NCBI GenBank assembly: GCA_027486845.1 | Contig: JAIXOL010000050.1 | Location: forward strand, 1 to 58,038 | Direction: 5' to 3' | Length of the DNA: 58,038 nt | DNA from: Cytophagaceae bacterium | GTDB lineage: Bacteria > Bacteroidota > Bacteroidia > Cytophagales > Spirosomataceae | Shown here: piece after piece, positions 1 through 7,769 of the stretch | Numbering within the stretch: position 1 is the first letter of the stretch | Layout of the letters: the number at the start of each line of letters is the position of its first letter | The notes under the pieces: generated by a model | Told to the model about the DNA's origin: nothing | The model's database searches: none | Seen by the model: the letters and a program-made list of their open reading frames with translations, nothing else | Made by a program: the position numbers and the translations under genes

Positions 1-772
1 AAATCCACATTTCTATTGTACTTTTGCTAAGTATTCCCATTAGGCTTTTAGTTTTTGGTTCGCACCTCAAAATTAATACCTATTTGGGAATTTTTTTGGA
101 AAGTTTAAACAGCTTCAATGTCTACTTTCCTAAGAACCCCAACTCACAGTTTTAAAAAAACGGATACTGCTAATTATTTATAATGATTGGCAGAGTCCGA
201 GCATCTATATAGGTTACCATAATATTTAATTTGGGTGAGTTTCTAAGTATTCATCGGCAGTTGTCTTGCTAAATTTTGTACCAATTGATTACAGAAATTT
301 TGAAAAGTTTTCTTTTGCATTATTTTTCGTTATTGTAGAGTTAGAATCTAATTATTATTAAGTATAAAGGTTGGCGAATATGCTCAAAAAAGAAATTAAA
401 TTATATCAAAGATACAATTGCCTATACCAAAATGGCTTTCTGAGGATAAAATTCTAATTTTGTAGCTTGGTCATACAGGATAACAATATTAGATTATTCC
501 GAAGTCTAACTACAATTTTTTTTTCATTACGGTAGTCAAAATATAAGAAAATACACCTTACTTCTTCTTAAATTCGAGGAGTTAATATCATATTTAACAA
601 TGATAAGCAAGAATGTTGGAAGATTCGTTTAACAGGTTATAAAAAATCAATAATTGTTTTATCAACAAACATTTTCATCAAAGAACTAATAATAGAGATA
701 AACCTAATTATTTTTCATTCCGAGTTTTTTTAAATAAAGAAGGTCTTTATTATTGATATAATGAAAGGAGAT
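1..772. other. AT-rich intergenic stretch, no gene recognised
   Basis: This stretch lies downstream of the response-regulator gene, which is on the minus strand. I see no long reading frame, RNA gene or convincing rho-independent terminator in it. It is AT-rich with scattered short palindromes. The window starts inside it, so a gene ending just before position 1 cannot be excluded. Confidence 0.5.
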
Positions 773-1519
773 TTATTTCAAAACTTCCTTTTTCTGATTA
801 CCAATTATGAATGAGTTTTTGAATTTTTTAAGGAGTTCAGACTTATAAATTCCTCCTGCGGGTATTCTCGACATTGTTTTTAAAAATATTTCATTTCCAT
901 CCAATGCTTCAATTTCATCTAATGCAACAATATATGATTTATGAACTCTAACGAATTTATTTAAGGGTAGTTTTTCCATAATTTCACCAATCCTTACATA
1001 CGTAACTATTGCATTCTCTTGGCTTTTGAGATAAATACGTATATAATTTTGTAAGCCTTCAACATATTTTATATCACTATATTCAATCTTCTTGAACTTA
1101 CCTCGATGCTCAGTTTTTACAAAAAGGAATTTATTTTCATTGTCTATTATATTAGATGTTACTTTAGTGAAATCATTTAATGTTTTTGTCACAGCCTTCA
1201 AAAACCTTTCATATCGAATAGGTTTCACTAAATAATCAGAAACTTGATACTCATACCCAGAAAGAGCATATTCTGTAAAAGCTGTAGTCATGATGATAGA
1301 GCAATTGGGTTTTAAAATTTCTATTAGCTCAAACCCTGTTATTTTTGGCATTTGTATATCTAAAAATAGTATATCTATTTCTAACGATTTAATGTCATTT
1401 AGGGCTTGAGTTGGGTCTGTGGCAGAACCCACTAGCTGTAAAAAGGGTGTTTCATTGATAAATTGAGTAAGTAGATTAATCGCTGGTGGTTCATCATCCA
1501 CTATAAAACATTTTAACAT
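773..1519 (-). CDS. LytTR-family response regulator
   Basis: This is a 248-residue two-component response regulator of the LytR/AlgR type. The N-terminal receiver domain (about residues 3-120) has the acidic pair after FIVD and the phospho-acceptor Asp54 in the motif FLDIQMP. The C-terminal LytTR DNA-binding domain (about residues 145-240) shows the typical YVEGLQNYIRI and FVRVHKSYIV strands. The gene starts 7 nt after the stop of the histidine kinase upstream of it, so the two form an operon transcribed leftward. In Bacteroidota such pairs usually control nearby membrane or envelope genes, but no target is visible here. It probably belongs to the host backbone and not to the element to the right. 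Confidence 0.93.
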   Translation of the reverse strand: MLKCFIVDDEPPAINLLTQFINETPFLQLVGSATDPTQALNDIKSLEIDILFLDIQMPKITGFELIEILKPNCSIIMTTAFTEYALSGYEYQVSDYLVKPIRYERFLKAVTKTLNDFTKVTSNIIDNENKFLFVKTEHRGKFKKIEYSDIKYVEGLQNYIRIYLKSQENAIVTYVRIGEIMEKLPLNKFVRVHKSYIVALDEIEALDGNEIFLKTMSRIPAGGIYKSELLKKFKNSFIIGNQKKEVLK

Positions 1520-1526
1520 AGAAGTA

Positions 1527-2633
1527 TTAGTATTTGATTTTTAAATTACAATGGTAAAGATTATCTATTACATCTGTTTTGAAAAGGAAGTTCTCTTCAC
1601 CATAAACCATTCTAAGCCTAGATTTTAAATTATTTTGTCCTAATTGTGTAGGAGGCAAATTTGAGGTTTGGAGTTGTACTTTATTTACTGATTGGTATAA
1701 CAATTGGTCTTCTTTTACCAAAATATTTATTTGGCAAGGTTCATTAGTATCAAACAGGTCTCCATATTTAAAAATATTTTCAATCAGTGTTAGAAGTATC
1801 ATGGGTGGAATTGTTTTGTTTTTACTGTTACTTTCTCCAACAATGCTAAGAGAGAGATTCATAATATCATTATATCTATTTTTTTGTAAATCTATATAGT
1901 TCCTTATATGATTGACTTCTCCCTCTACTGGTACCAAATTAACATTATGGTTTTCTATCAGTGAATATCTCATTATGTCAGACAATAATAGAATTGATTC
2001 TGATATTTTGGGATGTATCAATCGAATCTCCGAATAAAAAAAATTCAAGGTATTAAACAGAAAATGAGGGTTGATTTGTGAATTTAACCTTGACATTTCT
2101 GATTTTTGGTTTTCTATTAATAGTTGTTTGTTACGGATTTTTTCCTCTTGAATCTTAATGTCATTATTTAGATTGTCTTTTTCTAATAAAAAAATCACTT
2201 CTTGTTTTTTGATTGTATTTATGGCAAAATAAAATCCTGTCCCCATTCCACCAAAAAAAAAATATATAATAAATCCATCTAAATAGGTTGTAGTGCTTTG
2301 TGTGCTAGAAGCAGTTACTCCCCAACGTAGTAACATATCATTAATTGTAATCCTTAGTATTGTAAAAACAGCAAAAATTAGAATGAAACTTGATAATTTC
2401 CACCACCCTCTCATTCTTTGCAAAAGGAAGAATTGTAAGTAGAAACAGACTGAAATAGCCAAAAGATTGTGTACGTAAACATCAATAAATCTATCGAAAG
2501 TGTTAATGCTCTTAGGTTCTATTAAGTAGGCATTAAAAGCAATAAATACATAAGCATTCCAAAACAAAACATGTATCCACCAGTTTAGTAAGATGTCTTT
2601 TTCTCTTAGTTTAATATCATTAGTAAGATTCAT
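1527..2633 (-). CDS. LytS-like sensor histidine kinase (His_kinase family)
   Basis: This is a 368-residue membrane sensor kinase. Four hydrophobic segments (about residues 17-37, 50-71, 79-99 and 118-140) form the membrane sensor. A coiled-coil linker rich in Lys, Glu and Asn follows (about 143-185). The dimerization/phospho-acceptor motif NSQINPHFLFNTLN has His190, as in the PF06580 class that pairs with LytTR regulators. The N box PPMILLTLIEN lies near residue 278. The C-terminal ATPase domain is short, as usual in this class, and no separate periplasmic sensor domain is present. It is translated just ahead of the response regulator at 773-1519 and must be its partner. Confidence 0.92.
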   Translation of the reverse strand: MNLTNDIKLREKDILLNWWIHVLFWNAYVFIAFNAYLIEPKSINTFDRFIDVYVHNLLAISVCFYLQFFLLQRMRGWWKLSSFILIFAVFTILRITINDMLLRWGVTASSTQSTTTYLDGFIIYFFFGGMGTGFYFAINTIKKQEVIFLLEKDNLNNDIKIQEEKIRNKQLLIENQKSEMSRLNSQINPHFLFNTLNFFYSEIRLIHPKISESILLLSDIMRYSLIENHNVNLVPVEGEVNHIRNYIDLQKNRYNDIMNLSLSIVGESNSKNKTIPPMILLTLIENIFKYGDLFDTNEPCQINILVKEDQLLYQSVNKVQLQTSNLPPTQLGQNNLKSRLRMVYGEENFLFKTDVIDNLYHCNLKIKY

Positions 2634-3280
2634 ATCGGCAATAGTTTAGAATATATAATCTTTTTAGTTTTAGTTTTTGAACACAACAACTTTGGTATAC
2701 AAACATAAATAATTACGTCCAATGAAAAAGACTCAAACATTATTAGGATTAACTAAAACAATTGATTTTGGGCAAATATCTCACCGACCCAGGGTATGAT
2801 TGACTAATTTTTTCTAAATAGTACATTTTCTTTCATTGCTCAAACTTACTTGGTTAGCTAAGAAAAGTTGCCAATAGATACGTAAATTTTTCGTAAAACT
2901 ATTGTAAACGCCAATTTAGAAAATAGAAATGTGCTTAAACGATGAAGATTTGTGACGAAACCCAATGTTTTTTACAAATTAATAAGGCTTGGAAAAATAA
3001 AAGAATGAAGAAAAGACAAACGAAAACTGGAATGGGAAGAGAGTAAAGGCTTTTTCATAATAGTGTTTGATGGTTATTGTGTAAAGGAAAATTAACTAAG
3101 GCTTTAGTTGATAACGAGACAAAGGTATCAATATTTTAAAAGCAGCAATATTTTTTAAGAAAATTTAAGAAATTGAGTGAGCGATTGAAATTAGGAAGGG
3201 TGTGCCGACAATCTTGTAAGAACGTCCAAATTGGACGTTCTTACGGGAAATTTAACCATTAAAACCAAAGAGTGAAATTA
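2634..3280. other. Intergenic region with a palindrome, no gene recognised
   Basis: These 647 bases separate the start of the kinase gene from the 3' end of the DeoR gene. They must hold the kinase promoter, which I could not pin down. The only clear structure is the palindrome at 3216-3244. A 25-codon frame at 2722-2799 has no support as a gene. Confidence 0.5.
3216..3244. promoter_or_regulatory. 14-bp-arm palindrome downstream of the deoR-type gene
   Basis: Arms at 3216-3229 and 3231-3244 are perfect reverse complements around a single central base. The element lies 37 bases past the stop codon of the DeoR gene. No T-run follows on either strand, so it is not a standard intrinsic terminator. 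It may be a mRNA-end hairpin, a protein-binding palindrome or an extragenic repeat. Confidence 0.6.
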
Positions 3281-4027
3281 TCAGTTTAAAATCCTGATTC
3301 CAAAATCTTGATAAGGCTTTAGTTGGTCAGAAACTTCATTCGTTACCAAAACATCAACGATACTCAAAGGAGCAAATTTTAAGTATTTATCTTTCCCCAA
3401 TTTGCTCGAATCGCATAATAAATATGTTTGCCGTGCATTACTCGACATGGCGGTGGTAATTTCGGCCTCTTTTTCGCTTGAAGCACTTAATCCATTTTCG
3501 AGCGAAATTCCATCAACACCCAAAAAAGCTTTATCAGCTTGGTAGCGTCTGATATGCTCAACTGCAATTTGTCCGTGAACCGCCTGTCGTTTATTATCAA
3601 GTTCACCACCAATCAAATTTATCGAAACTTCAGTGTTTGATAATTCATAAACAACTGGTAAAGAATTGGTTATAACTTTTATTCGTTTGTTTTTTATAAA
3701 CTGACAAAGCCGAGAAACTGTACTTCCACAATCCATAAAAATAATATCTCCGTCTCTGATTTCCTTTGCGGCAAGTCGGGCGATATAATCTTTCTGCTCA
3801 ATATTGGCCGAAATTTTATGTTCAAAACTAACAGGAATAATAGCTAAACTAAGCTTCATAGCTCCACCATGCGTACGAAAAATGAGTCCATCGGCAGCCA
3901 TAAGAGCCAAATCTCTCCTAATTGTAATTTCCGAAGTTTCGACTTTCTGAGCCAATTCTTTTACATCAGCTTCGCCTTGTTCTTCTACGATTTTTAATAT
4001 TTTCTGTTTTCTGCTTTGATAACTCAT
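3281..4027 (-). CDS. DeoR-family transcriptional regulator
   Basis: This is a DeoR/GlpR-type repressor of 248 residues. The N-terminal winged helix contains the family signature SEITIRRDL near residue 32 and RTHGGA near residue 52. The C-terminal sugar-phosphate-sensing domain (DeoRC) runs from about residue 75 and includes [10 protein letters not shown] and KAFLGVDG. I chose the start at 4027 (protein begins MSYQSRK) because this matches the family N-terminus. The frame stays open upstream to 4066, but that extension has no family support. The gene is divergent from the Nudix gene, with 54 bases between the start codons. That gap holds a direct repeat that may be the operator. The inducer is unknown but is typically a phosphorylated sugar. 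Confidence 0.9.
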   Translation of the reverse strand: MSYQSRKQKILKIVEEQGEADVKELAQKVETSEITIRRDLALMAADGLIFRTHGGAMKLSLAIIPVSFEHKISANIEQKDYIARLAAKEIRDGDIIFMDCGSTVSRLCQFIKNKRIKVITNSLPVVYELSNTEVSINLIGGELDNKRQAVHGQIAVEHIRRYQADKAFLGVDGISLENGLSASSEKEAEITTAMSSNARQTYLLCDSSKLGKDKYLKFAPLSIVDVLVTNEVSDQLKPYQDFGIRILN

Positions 4028-4046
4028 TTGTTTTACGAATATTTGT

Positions 4047-4079
4047 TCAAATATAATCAAAATCAATCAAATATAATCA
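4047..4079. promoter_or_regulatory. Direct repeat, candidate DeoR operator
   Basis: The 13-mer TCAAATATAATCA occurs at 4047-4059 and again at 4067-4079, exactly 20 bp (two helical turns) apart. It lies in the short space between the divergent DeoR and Nudix start codons. The position suits a repressor binding site that controls both genes. The sequence is AT-rich, so part of the similarity could be promoter composition. Confidence 0.45.
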
Positions 4080-4081
4080 TT

Positions 4082-4660
4082 ATGAATCCAAATGTTAAAA
4101 TTATAGAAGAGAAAGTACTTTCAGATAATTGGTATGTATTAAAGAAAATAATATTTGAGTACAGAAATAAACAAGGCGAATGGCAAACCCAATCTCGTGA
4201 GGCCTACGACCGTGGAAATGGAGCAACGATTTTGCTTTACAATAAAGAAAATCAAACCGTAGTTCTAACAGAGCAGTTTCGTATGCCAACTTACATCAAT
4301 GGCAATGACTCAGGAATGTTGATAGAGGCTTGTGCTGGGCTTTTAGATAAGGATAATCCTGAAGATTGTATCAGACGGGAGACCGAAGAAGAAACAGGCT
4401 ATCGAATTGGCGAAGTGACCAAAGTTTTTGAAGCCTACATGTCGCCAGGCTCAGTGACTGAGGTTCTTTACTTTTTTGTAGCTGAATATAGCAAAGCCAT
4501 GAAAGTAAACGATGGAGGAGGAGCGGCAGACGAACAAGAAAATATTGATGTGCTGGAAATTGATTTTAGGAAAGCAATTGAAATGATAAGAACGGGCGAA
4601 ATAAAAGATGGAAAAACGATAATGTTGCTTCAATATGCTCAAATCAATTATTTACTTTAG
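4082..4660 (+). CDS. nudK: NudK-type Nudix hydrolase (GDP-mannose pyrophosphatase-like)
   Basis: This 192-residue protein belongs to the ADP-ribose/GDP-mannose branch of the Nudix family. E. coli NudK has nearly the same length. The Nudix box is visible as [15 protein letters not shown] followed by TEEETGY, and it is followed by [17 protein letters not shown], the signature expected for this branch. NudK hydrolyses GDP-mannose to GMP and mannose-1-phosphate in the cytoplasm. I placed the start at 4082 (MNPNVKI), because the open frame from 4016 would overlap the divergent DeoR gene. It is probably controlled by that DeoR protein. Other nucleotide sugars or ADP-ribose could be the true substrate. 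Confidence 0.87.
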   Translation: MNPNVKIIEEKVLSDNWYVLKKIIFEYRNKQGEWQTQSREAYDRGNGATILLYNKENQTVVLTEQFRMPTYINGNDSGMLIEACAGLLDKDNPEDCIRRETEEETGYRIGEVTKVFEAYMSPGSVTEVLYFFVAEYSKAMKVNDGGGAADEQENIDVLEIDFRKAIEMIRTGEIKDGKTIMLLQYAQINYLL

Positions 4661-4863
4661 TTTTTGGTGAAATACGTTTTAAAAATCATAATTATTTTTT
4701 TTGAAGCCAAACAAAGACATTAATCTAAATGCTTGAAAGACAATAGTTTAGAGGAAAATTAAATTTTTTTTTAATTTTTTTTAGAAATTTTGGCATCAGA
4801 TTTATAAAAAATTAAAAACAGTGTTTTATATTTGCACTCTCAAAGGGAAAAACCCTGTGGAAA

Positions 4864-4951
4864 GGAGAGATGACTGAGAGGCCGAAAGTAGCCGTTTGCT
4901 AAACTGCCGTACCTCATAAGGGTACCGAGGGTTCGAATCCCTCTCTCTCCG
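4864..4951 (+). tRNA. tRNA-Ser(GCT)
   Basis: The acceptor stem GGAGAGA (4864-4870) pairs with TCTCTCC (4944-4950), with G4951 as discriminator. The anticodon loop TTGCTAA gives anticodon GCT. The long variable arm is the class II type expected for serine. The T arm contains GGTTCGAATCC. No CCA is encoded. A TATATTTG sequence at 4827-4834 resembles a Bacteroidota -7 box, but no good -33 box was found at the usual distance. Confidence 0.93.
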
Positions 4952-4983
4952 CAAAAAAACTTTTAAAAGTTTTTCGTGCAAAG

Positions 4984-5014
4984 TTTGAATTACGAAATTT
5001 AATTTCTACTTTTG
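4984..5014 (+). promoter_or_regulatory. Bacteroidota-type promoter of tRNA-Pro
   Basis: TTTG at 4984-4987 and TACTTTTG at 5007-5014 are separated by 19 bp. This matches the primary sigma-factor consensus known for Bacteroidota (TTTG-N19-TAnnTTTG). The -7 box ends 18 bases before the mature tRNA-Pro start. Confidence 0.75.
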
Positions 5015-5032
5015 CACTCCCAATTAGCACCT

Positions 5033-5106
5033 CGGGGTGTAGCGTAGCCCGGTATCGCGTCTGCTTTGGGAGCAGAAGGTCGTCAGTTCGAATCTGGCCA
5101 CCCCGA
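5033..5106 (+). tRNA. tRNA-Pro(TGG), likely integration site
   Basis: The acceptor stem CGGGGTG (5033-5039) pairs with CACCCCG (5099-5105), with A5106 as discriminator. The anticodon stem TCTGC/GCAGA encloses TTTGGGA, giving anticodon TGG. The T arm is intact with GTTCGAATC. The integrase gene 286 bases downstream points away from the tRNA. This is the usual layout when an element has recombined into the 3' end of a tRNA gene and restored it, so attL probably overlaps the 3' half of this gene. Confidence 0.93.
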
Positions 5107-5130
5107 CAAAATAAGTAACAAGTAGCATCA

Positions 5131-5166
5131 AAAGCCTCAAAATCGTATGATTTTGAGGCTTTTTTG
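5131..5166 (+). terminator. Rho-independent terminator after tRNA-Pro
   Basis: The stem formed by 5131-5144 and 5149-5162 (core AGCCTCAAAATC) encloses the loop GTAT and runs into a T-rich tract. It ends transcription from the tRNA promoter before the integrase gene. Confidence 0.85.
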
Positions 5167-5208
5167 TTTATTTTGTGCTATTTCAAACCATATCATTTCA
5201 TATTGTAT

Positions 5209-5327
5209 GTGACCTATTCGGTGACCTCATTTTTTGATTACATTTGTGCGATAAGGTGATGTAAGTATTTGATAGTCAAATACTTGTGTCATTTTGTTTG
5301 ATTCGCTTTGATTTCATCTTGTGACCT
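5209..5327 (+). repeat. Three GTGACCT repeats upstream of the integrase
   Basis: GTGACCT occurs at 5209-5215, 5221-5227 and 5321-5327, all in the same orientation. The first two copies are 12 bp apart. They lie between the presumed crossover region at the tRNA end and the integrase start, where arm-type or accessory sites are normally found. This is a candidate only, as a 7-mer can recur by chance. Confidence 0.4.
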
Positions 5328-5391
5328 GTTAAAGCAGAAGAAACAAGAAGCAAAGCTAAATCATTTCAAATTACATCAAACAAAACAAATT

Positions 5392-6657
5392 ATGAGCAGT
5401 AGGCAAGCAACTTCCTTTGGCGTGTCATTTCACGCAAAAAAGAGCAAAGAAAAAGATGGAAAGCTTCCCATCTATGCACGAATTACAGTTGATAGTAAAC
5501 GTGTGGAATTATCAATCAAAAGAGATGTTGAGAAAGGCAATTGGGACGATGGTAAAGGCTCAGTGAAAGGCTCAAAGCCAGAAATTAAGGCCTTAAAGGT
5601 TCACATCGAGGAAATACGAAGGCGACTTTTTGAGTGTTTCGATGAACTTTTCAAAGATAAAAGACTGATTACCGCCGAGGCAATTAAAAACAAATACTTG
5701 TATCCTGAAGATACGGAATATACTTTGTTGAAACTCTTCGATTATCACAATGACCAATTGGCTCACACTGTTGAGTGGGGAACGCTTAAAAACTATTTCA
5801 CGACAAAAAAGTATCTCGAACTTTTCTTAAAAGAAAAATTCAAAACCAATGACGTATTTCTCGCCGAAGTCAACTACAAGTTCTTGGTTGATTTGGAATA
5901 TTTTATCAAAGTTCAGCAGCCATTGAATGAGAGTCAGAAATGTGGACATAACACTACTATGAAGCACATGGAGAGATTCAAAAAGGTTTTGAACATTGCC
6001 CTAAAAAACGAGTGGTTGAAGAAAAATCCTTTTGCAAATTTCCGTCTATCTTACAAGAAAGTTGACCGAGGTTTTTTGACTTTGGAAGATTTGGCTAAAA
6101 TTGAAGAAAAAGTGATTCAAGGAAATCGTTTGCAGAAAATCAGAGATTTGTTTGTGTTTGGGTGCTATACAGGCATCTCTTACATAGATGCAATGAACTT
6201 AACAACAGATAATCTAATCATGGGACTTGATGGAGAGCAATGGCTGGCAACTAATCGTCAAAAAACCGATGAAGCAGTCAGATTACCATTGTTGCCAAAA
6301 GCTTTAGAGTTGATTGAAAAATATCGTTATCACCCTGAATCCATCAAAGCAGGTAAAATTTTTCCGAGCATTACCAACCAAAGACTTAATATCTATTTAA
6401 AAGAATTAGCCGATTTATGTGGGGTAGAAAAACGACTTACTTTTCATATAGCTCGTCATACATTCGCCACGACAGTTACGTTAACCAATGGTGTTCCTAT
6501 TGAATCAGTTAGTAAAATGTTGGGACATTCGTCTATTCGTACAACTCAGATTTATGCCAGAGTTCTACAAGATAAATTGAGTGAAGATATGAAGAATCTC
6601 AAAGAAAGGCTTGGACAAAAGCAAATGGAGATTACACATCGAAAAACAGGGACATAA
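5392..6657 (+). CDS. Tyrosine recombinase/integrase, IntDOT-like
   Basis: This 421-residue site-specific recombinase has an N-terminal arm-binding domain (about residues 5-90), a SAM-like core-binding domain (about 110-210) and a C-terminal catalytic domain. The catalytic residues visible are Lys291, His352 and Arg355 in HIARH, His379 in LGH and the nucleophile Tyr388 in QIYARV. The first catalytic arginine is missing: the usual TGLR is TGIS here, with Ser263 at that position. IntDOT of the Bacteroides element CTnDOT is known for the same substitution. I chose the start at 5392 (MSSRQATS), which matches the family N-terminus. The frame from 5308 adds an unsupported extension. It lies directly behind tRNA-Pro and should catalyse integration there. 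Confidence 0.93.
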   Translation: MSSRQATSFGVSFHAKKSKEKDGKLPIYARITVDSKRVELSIKRDVEKGNWDDGKGSVKGSKPEIKALKVHIEEIRRRLFECFDELFKDKRLITAEAIKNKYLYPEDTEYTLLKLFDYHNDQLAHTVEWGTLKNYFTTKKYLELFLKEKFKTNDVFLAEVNYKFLVDLEYFIKVQQPLNESQKCGHNTTMKHMERFKKVLNIALKNEWLKKNPFANFRLSYKKVDRGFLTLEDLAKIEEKVIQGNRLQKIRDLFVFGCYTGISYIDAMNLTTDNLIMGLDGEQWLATNRQKTDEAVRLPLLPKALELIEKYRYHPESIKAGKIFPSITNQRLNIYLKELADLCGVEKRLTFHIARHTFATTVTLTNGVPIESVSKMLGHSSIRTTQIYARVLQDKLSEDMKNLKERLGQKQMEITHRKTGT

Positions 6658-6675
6658 GATTCTACCTTTTCTTGA

Positions 6676-7554
6676 TTAACTCTTCAATCCACCAAAAACC
6701 TGCTTATACTCGGCAGGTTTTTGATTTTTCAATAATCTAAAAGAACGGTTAAAATTTGATAAATTATGAAATCCACAATCAAATGCTATCTGCTGAATAC
6801 TTTTCTTATTTTCAATCAACATTCGACAGGCAAAGCCGATTCTTACCTCAGTTAAAAATTGAATATATGTTTTCTGAGTTCTACTTTTAAAATATTTACA
6901 AAAATTAGGTACTGACATATTTGCTACAATTGCAGCCTCTTCAATCAATATTTTCCTATGATATTGATTGAGCGTAAATTCATACACTTTATTGATTTTT
7001 TGTGTGTCAAACTTTTGATAGGCATCCACAAAAGCTTGGCTACTTAGCTGTTTCAAATCATTTGAAATCGCAATCAATTCAAGAATTTCCAAAAGAATAC
7101 AAAGTCGATTCAGGCTATTTGCTGTATCAAATATCTTGGACATTAGATGCACGACTTTCACTTTTGTTTCTCCCTCAATCCTTAAACCTAATGTTGATTT
7201 TTCAAACAAAGTCCTAATGTTTTCCAATTCTTTCAAACCATAAAACGTCTCACCAAAAAACTTTGGAAGAAACTGAATCACATTCGCCATCGCAATCTGG
7301 TCATCTCTACCTTCAAAATAACTACTATCATTTTTCCAAACATGAGGCAGATTTTCACCAATCAGCACTAAATCACCATCCTCAAAAAACTCAATACTAT
7401 CACCCACGAAACGATTTCCTTTTCCATGAATGATGTAGGTTAATTCTAACTCAGGATGAAAATGCCATTTGTTATAAAAATGTGAGAATCTATCCGTTCG
7501 AGCAACAAACGAATTGGCATCATTTGAATCAATTTTGCGAAGTATCGCCTGCAT
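6676..7554 (-). CDS. AraC-family regulator with cupin sensor domain
   Basis: This 292-residue regulator has an N-terminal cupin-type sugar-binding half (about residues 8-110, including HFHPELELTYI and GDLVLIGENLPHVW). Its C-terminal half is a double helix-turn-helix AraC domain (about 185-288) ending with the signature IAFDCGFHNLSNFNRSFR. I chose the start at 7554 (MQAILRKI). The frame runs on to 7695 but the extra residues look like translated intergenic DNA. It is divergent from the sugar-acid catabolic operon that begins at 7770, so it most likely activates that operon in response to fucose or a derivative. Its stop is 18 bases from the integrase stop, in convergent orientation. Confidence 0.9.
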   Translation of the reverse strand: MQAILRKIDSNDANSFVARTDRFSHFYNKWHFHPELELTYIIHGKGNRFVGDSIEFFEDGDLVLIGENLPHVWKNDSSYFEGRDDQIAMANVIQFLPKFFGETFYGLKELENIRTLFEKSTLGLRIEGETKVKVVHLMSKIFDTANSLNRLCILLEILELIAISNDLKQLSSQAFVDAYQKFDTQKINKVYEFTLNQYHRKILIEEAAIVANMSVPNFCKYFKSRTQKTYIQFLTEVRIGFACRMLIENKKSIQQIAFDCGFHNLSNFNRSFRLLKNQKPAEYKQVFGGLKS

Positions 7555-7645
7555 ATTGAATACTATTTGATAGTGTTTGTGCAAATTTGATAATATTTCA
7601 CCACTATTCCATAAGATTTCATAAAAAGTGCATATTTCAACAAGG

Positions 7646-7653
7646 TACTTTTG
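7646..7653 (+). promoter_or_regulatory. Candidate -7 box for the fucose operon
   Basis: TACTTTTG matches the Bacteroidota -7 consensus TAnnTTTG and faces the catabolic operon, 116 bases ahead of its first start codon. No TTTG lies at the usual -33 distance, which would fit an activator-dependent promoter such as one controlled by AraC. Weak evidence on its own. Confidence 0.35.
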
Positions 7654-7721
7654 CAATATGATTTTGTACTTAAATAAGAGTAGTTTTTGTTTCATAGGTT
7701 AAATTGATTAAGGTTATAGTA

Positions 7722-7748
7722 AAGGTCTTACTTTTTTAGCAAGACCTT
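7722..7748 (+). promoter_or_regulatory. Inverted repeat in the leader of the fucose operon
   Basis: AAGGTCTT at 7722-7729 and AAGACCTT at 7741-7748 form an inverted repeat with an 11-base spacer, ending 21 bases ahead of the first start codon. It could be a leader hairpin that affects translation or an operator. There is no U-tract that would make it a terminator. Confidence 0.45.
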
Positions 7749-7769
7749 ACTTTAAATCTTCTAAACAAA

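Noticed and set aside
2722-2799. 25-codon open reading frame in the kinase-DeoR gap
   Set aside because: It has no recognizable product, promoter or conservation evidence, and frames this short are expected by chance in such DNA.
3098-3325. 13-bp direct repeat AAGGCTTTAGTTG at 3098-3110 and 3313-3325
   Set aside because: The second copy is inside the DeoR coding end, and the similarity does not extend, so chance is more likely than a gene remnant.
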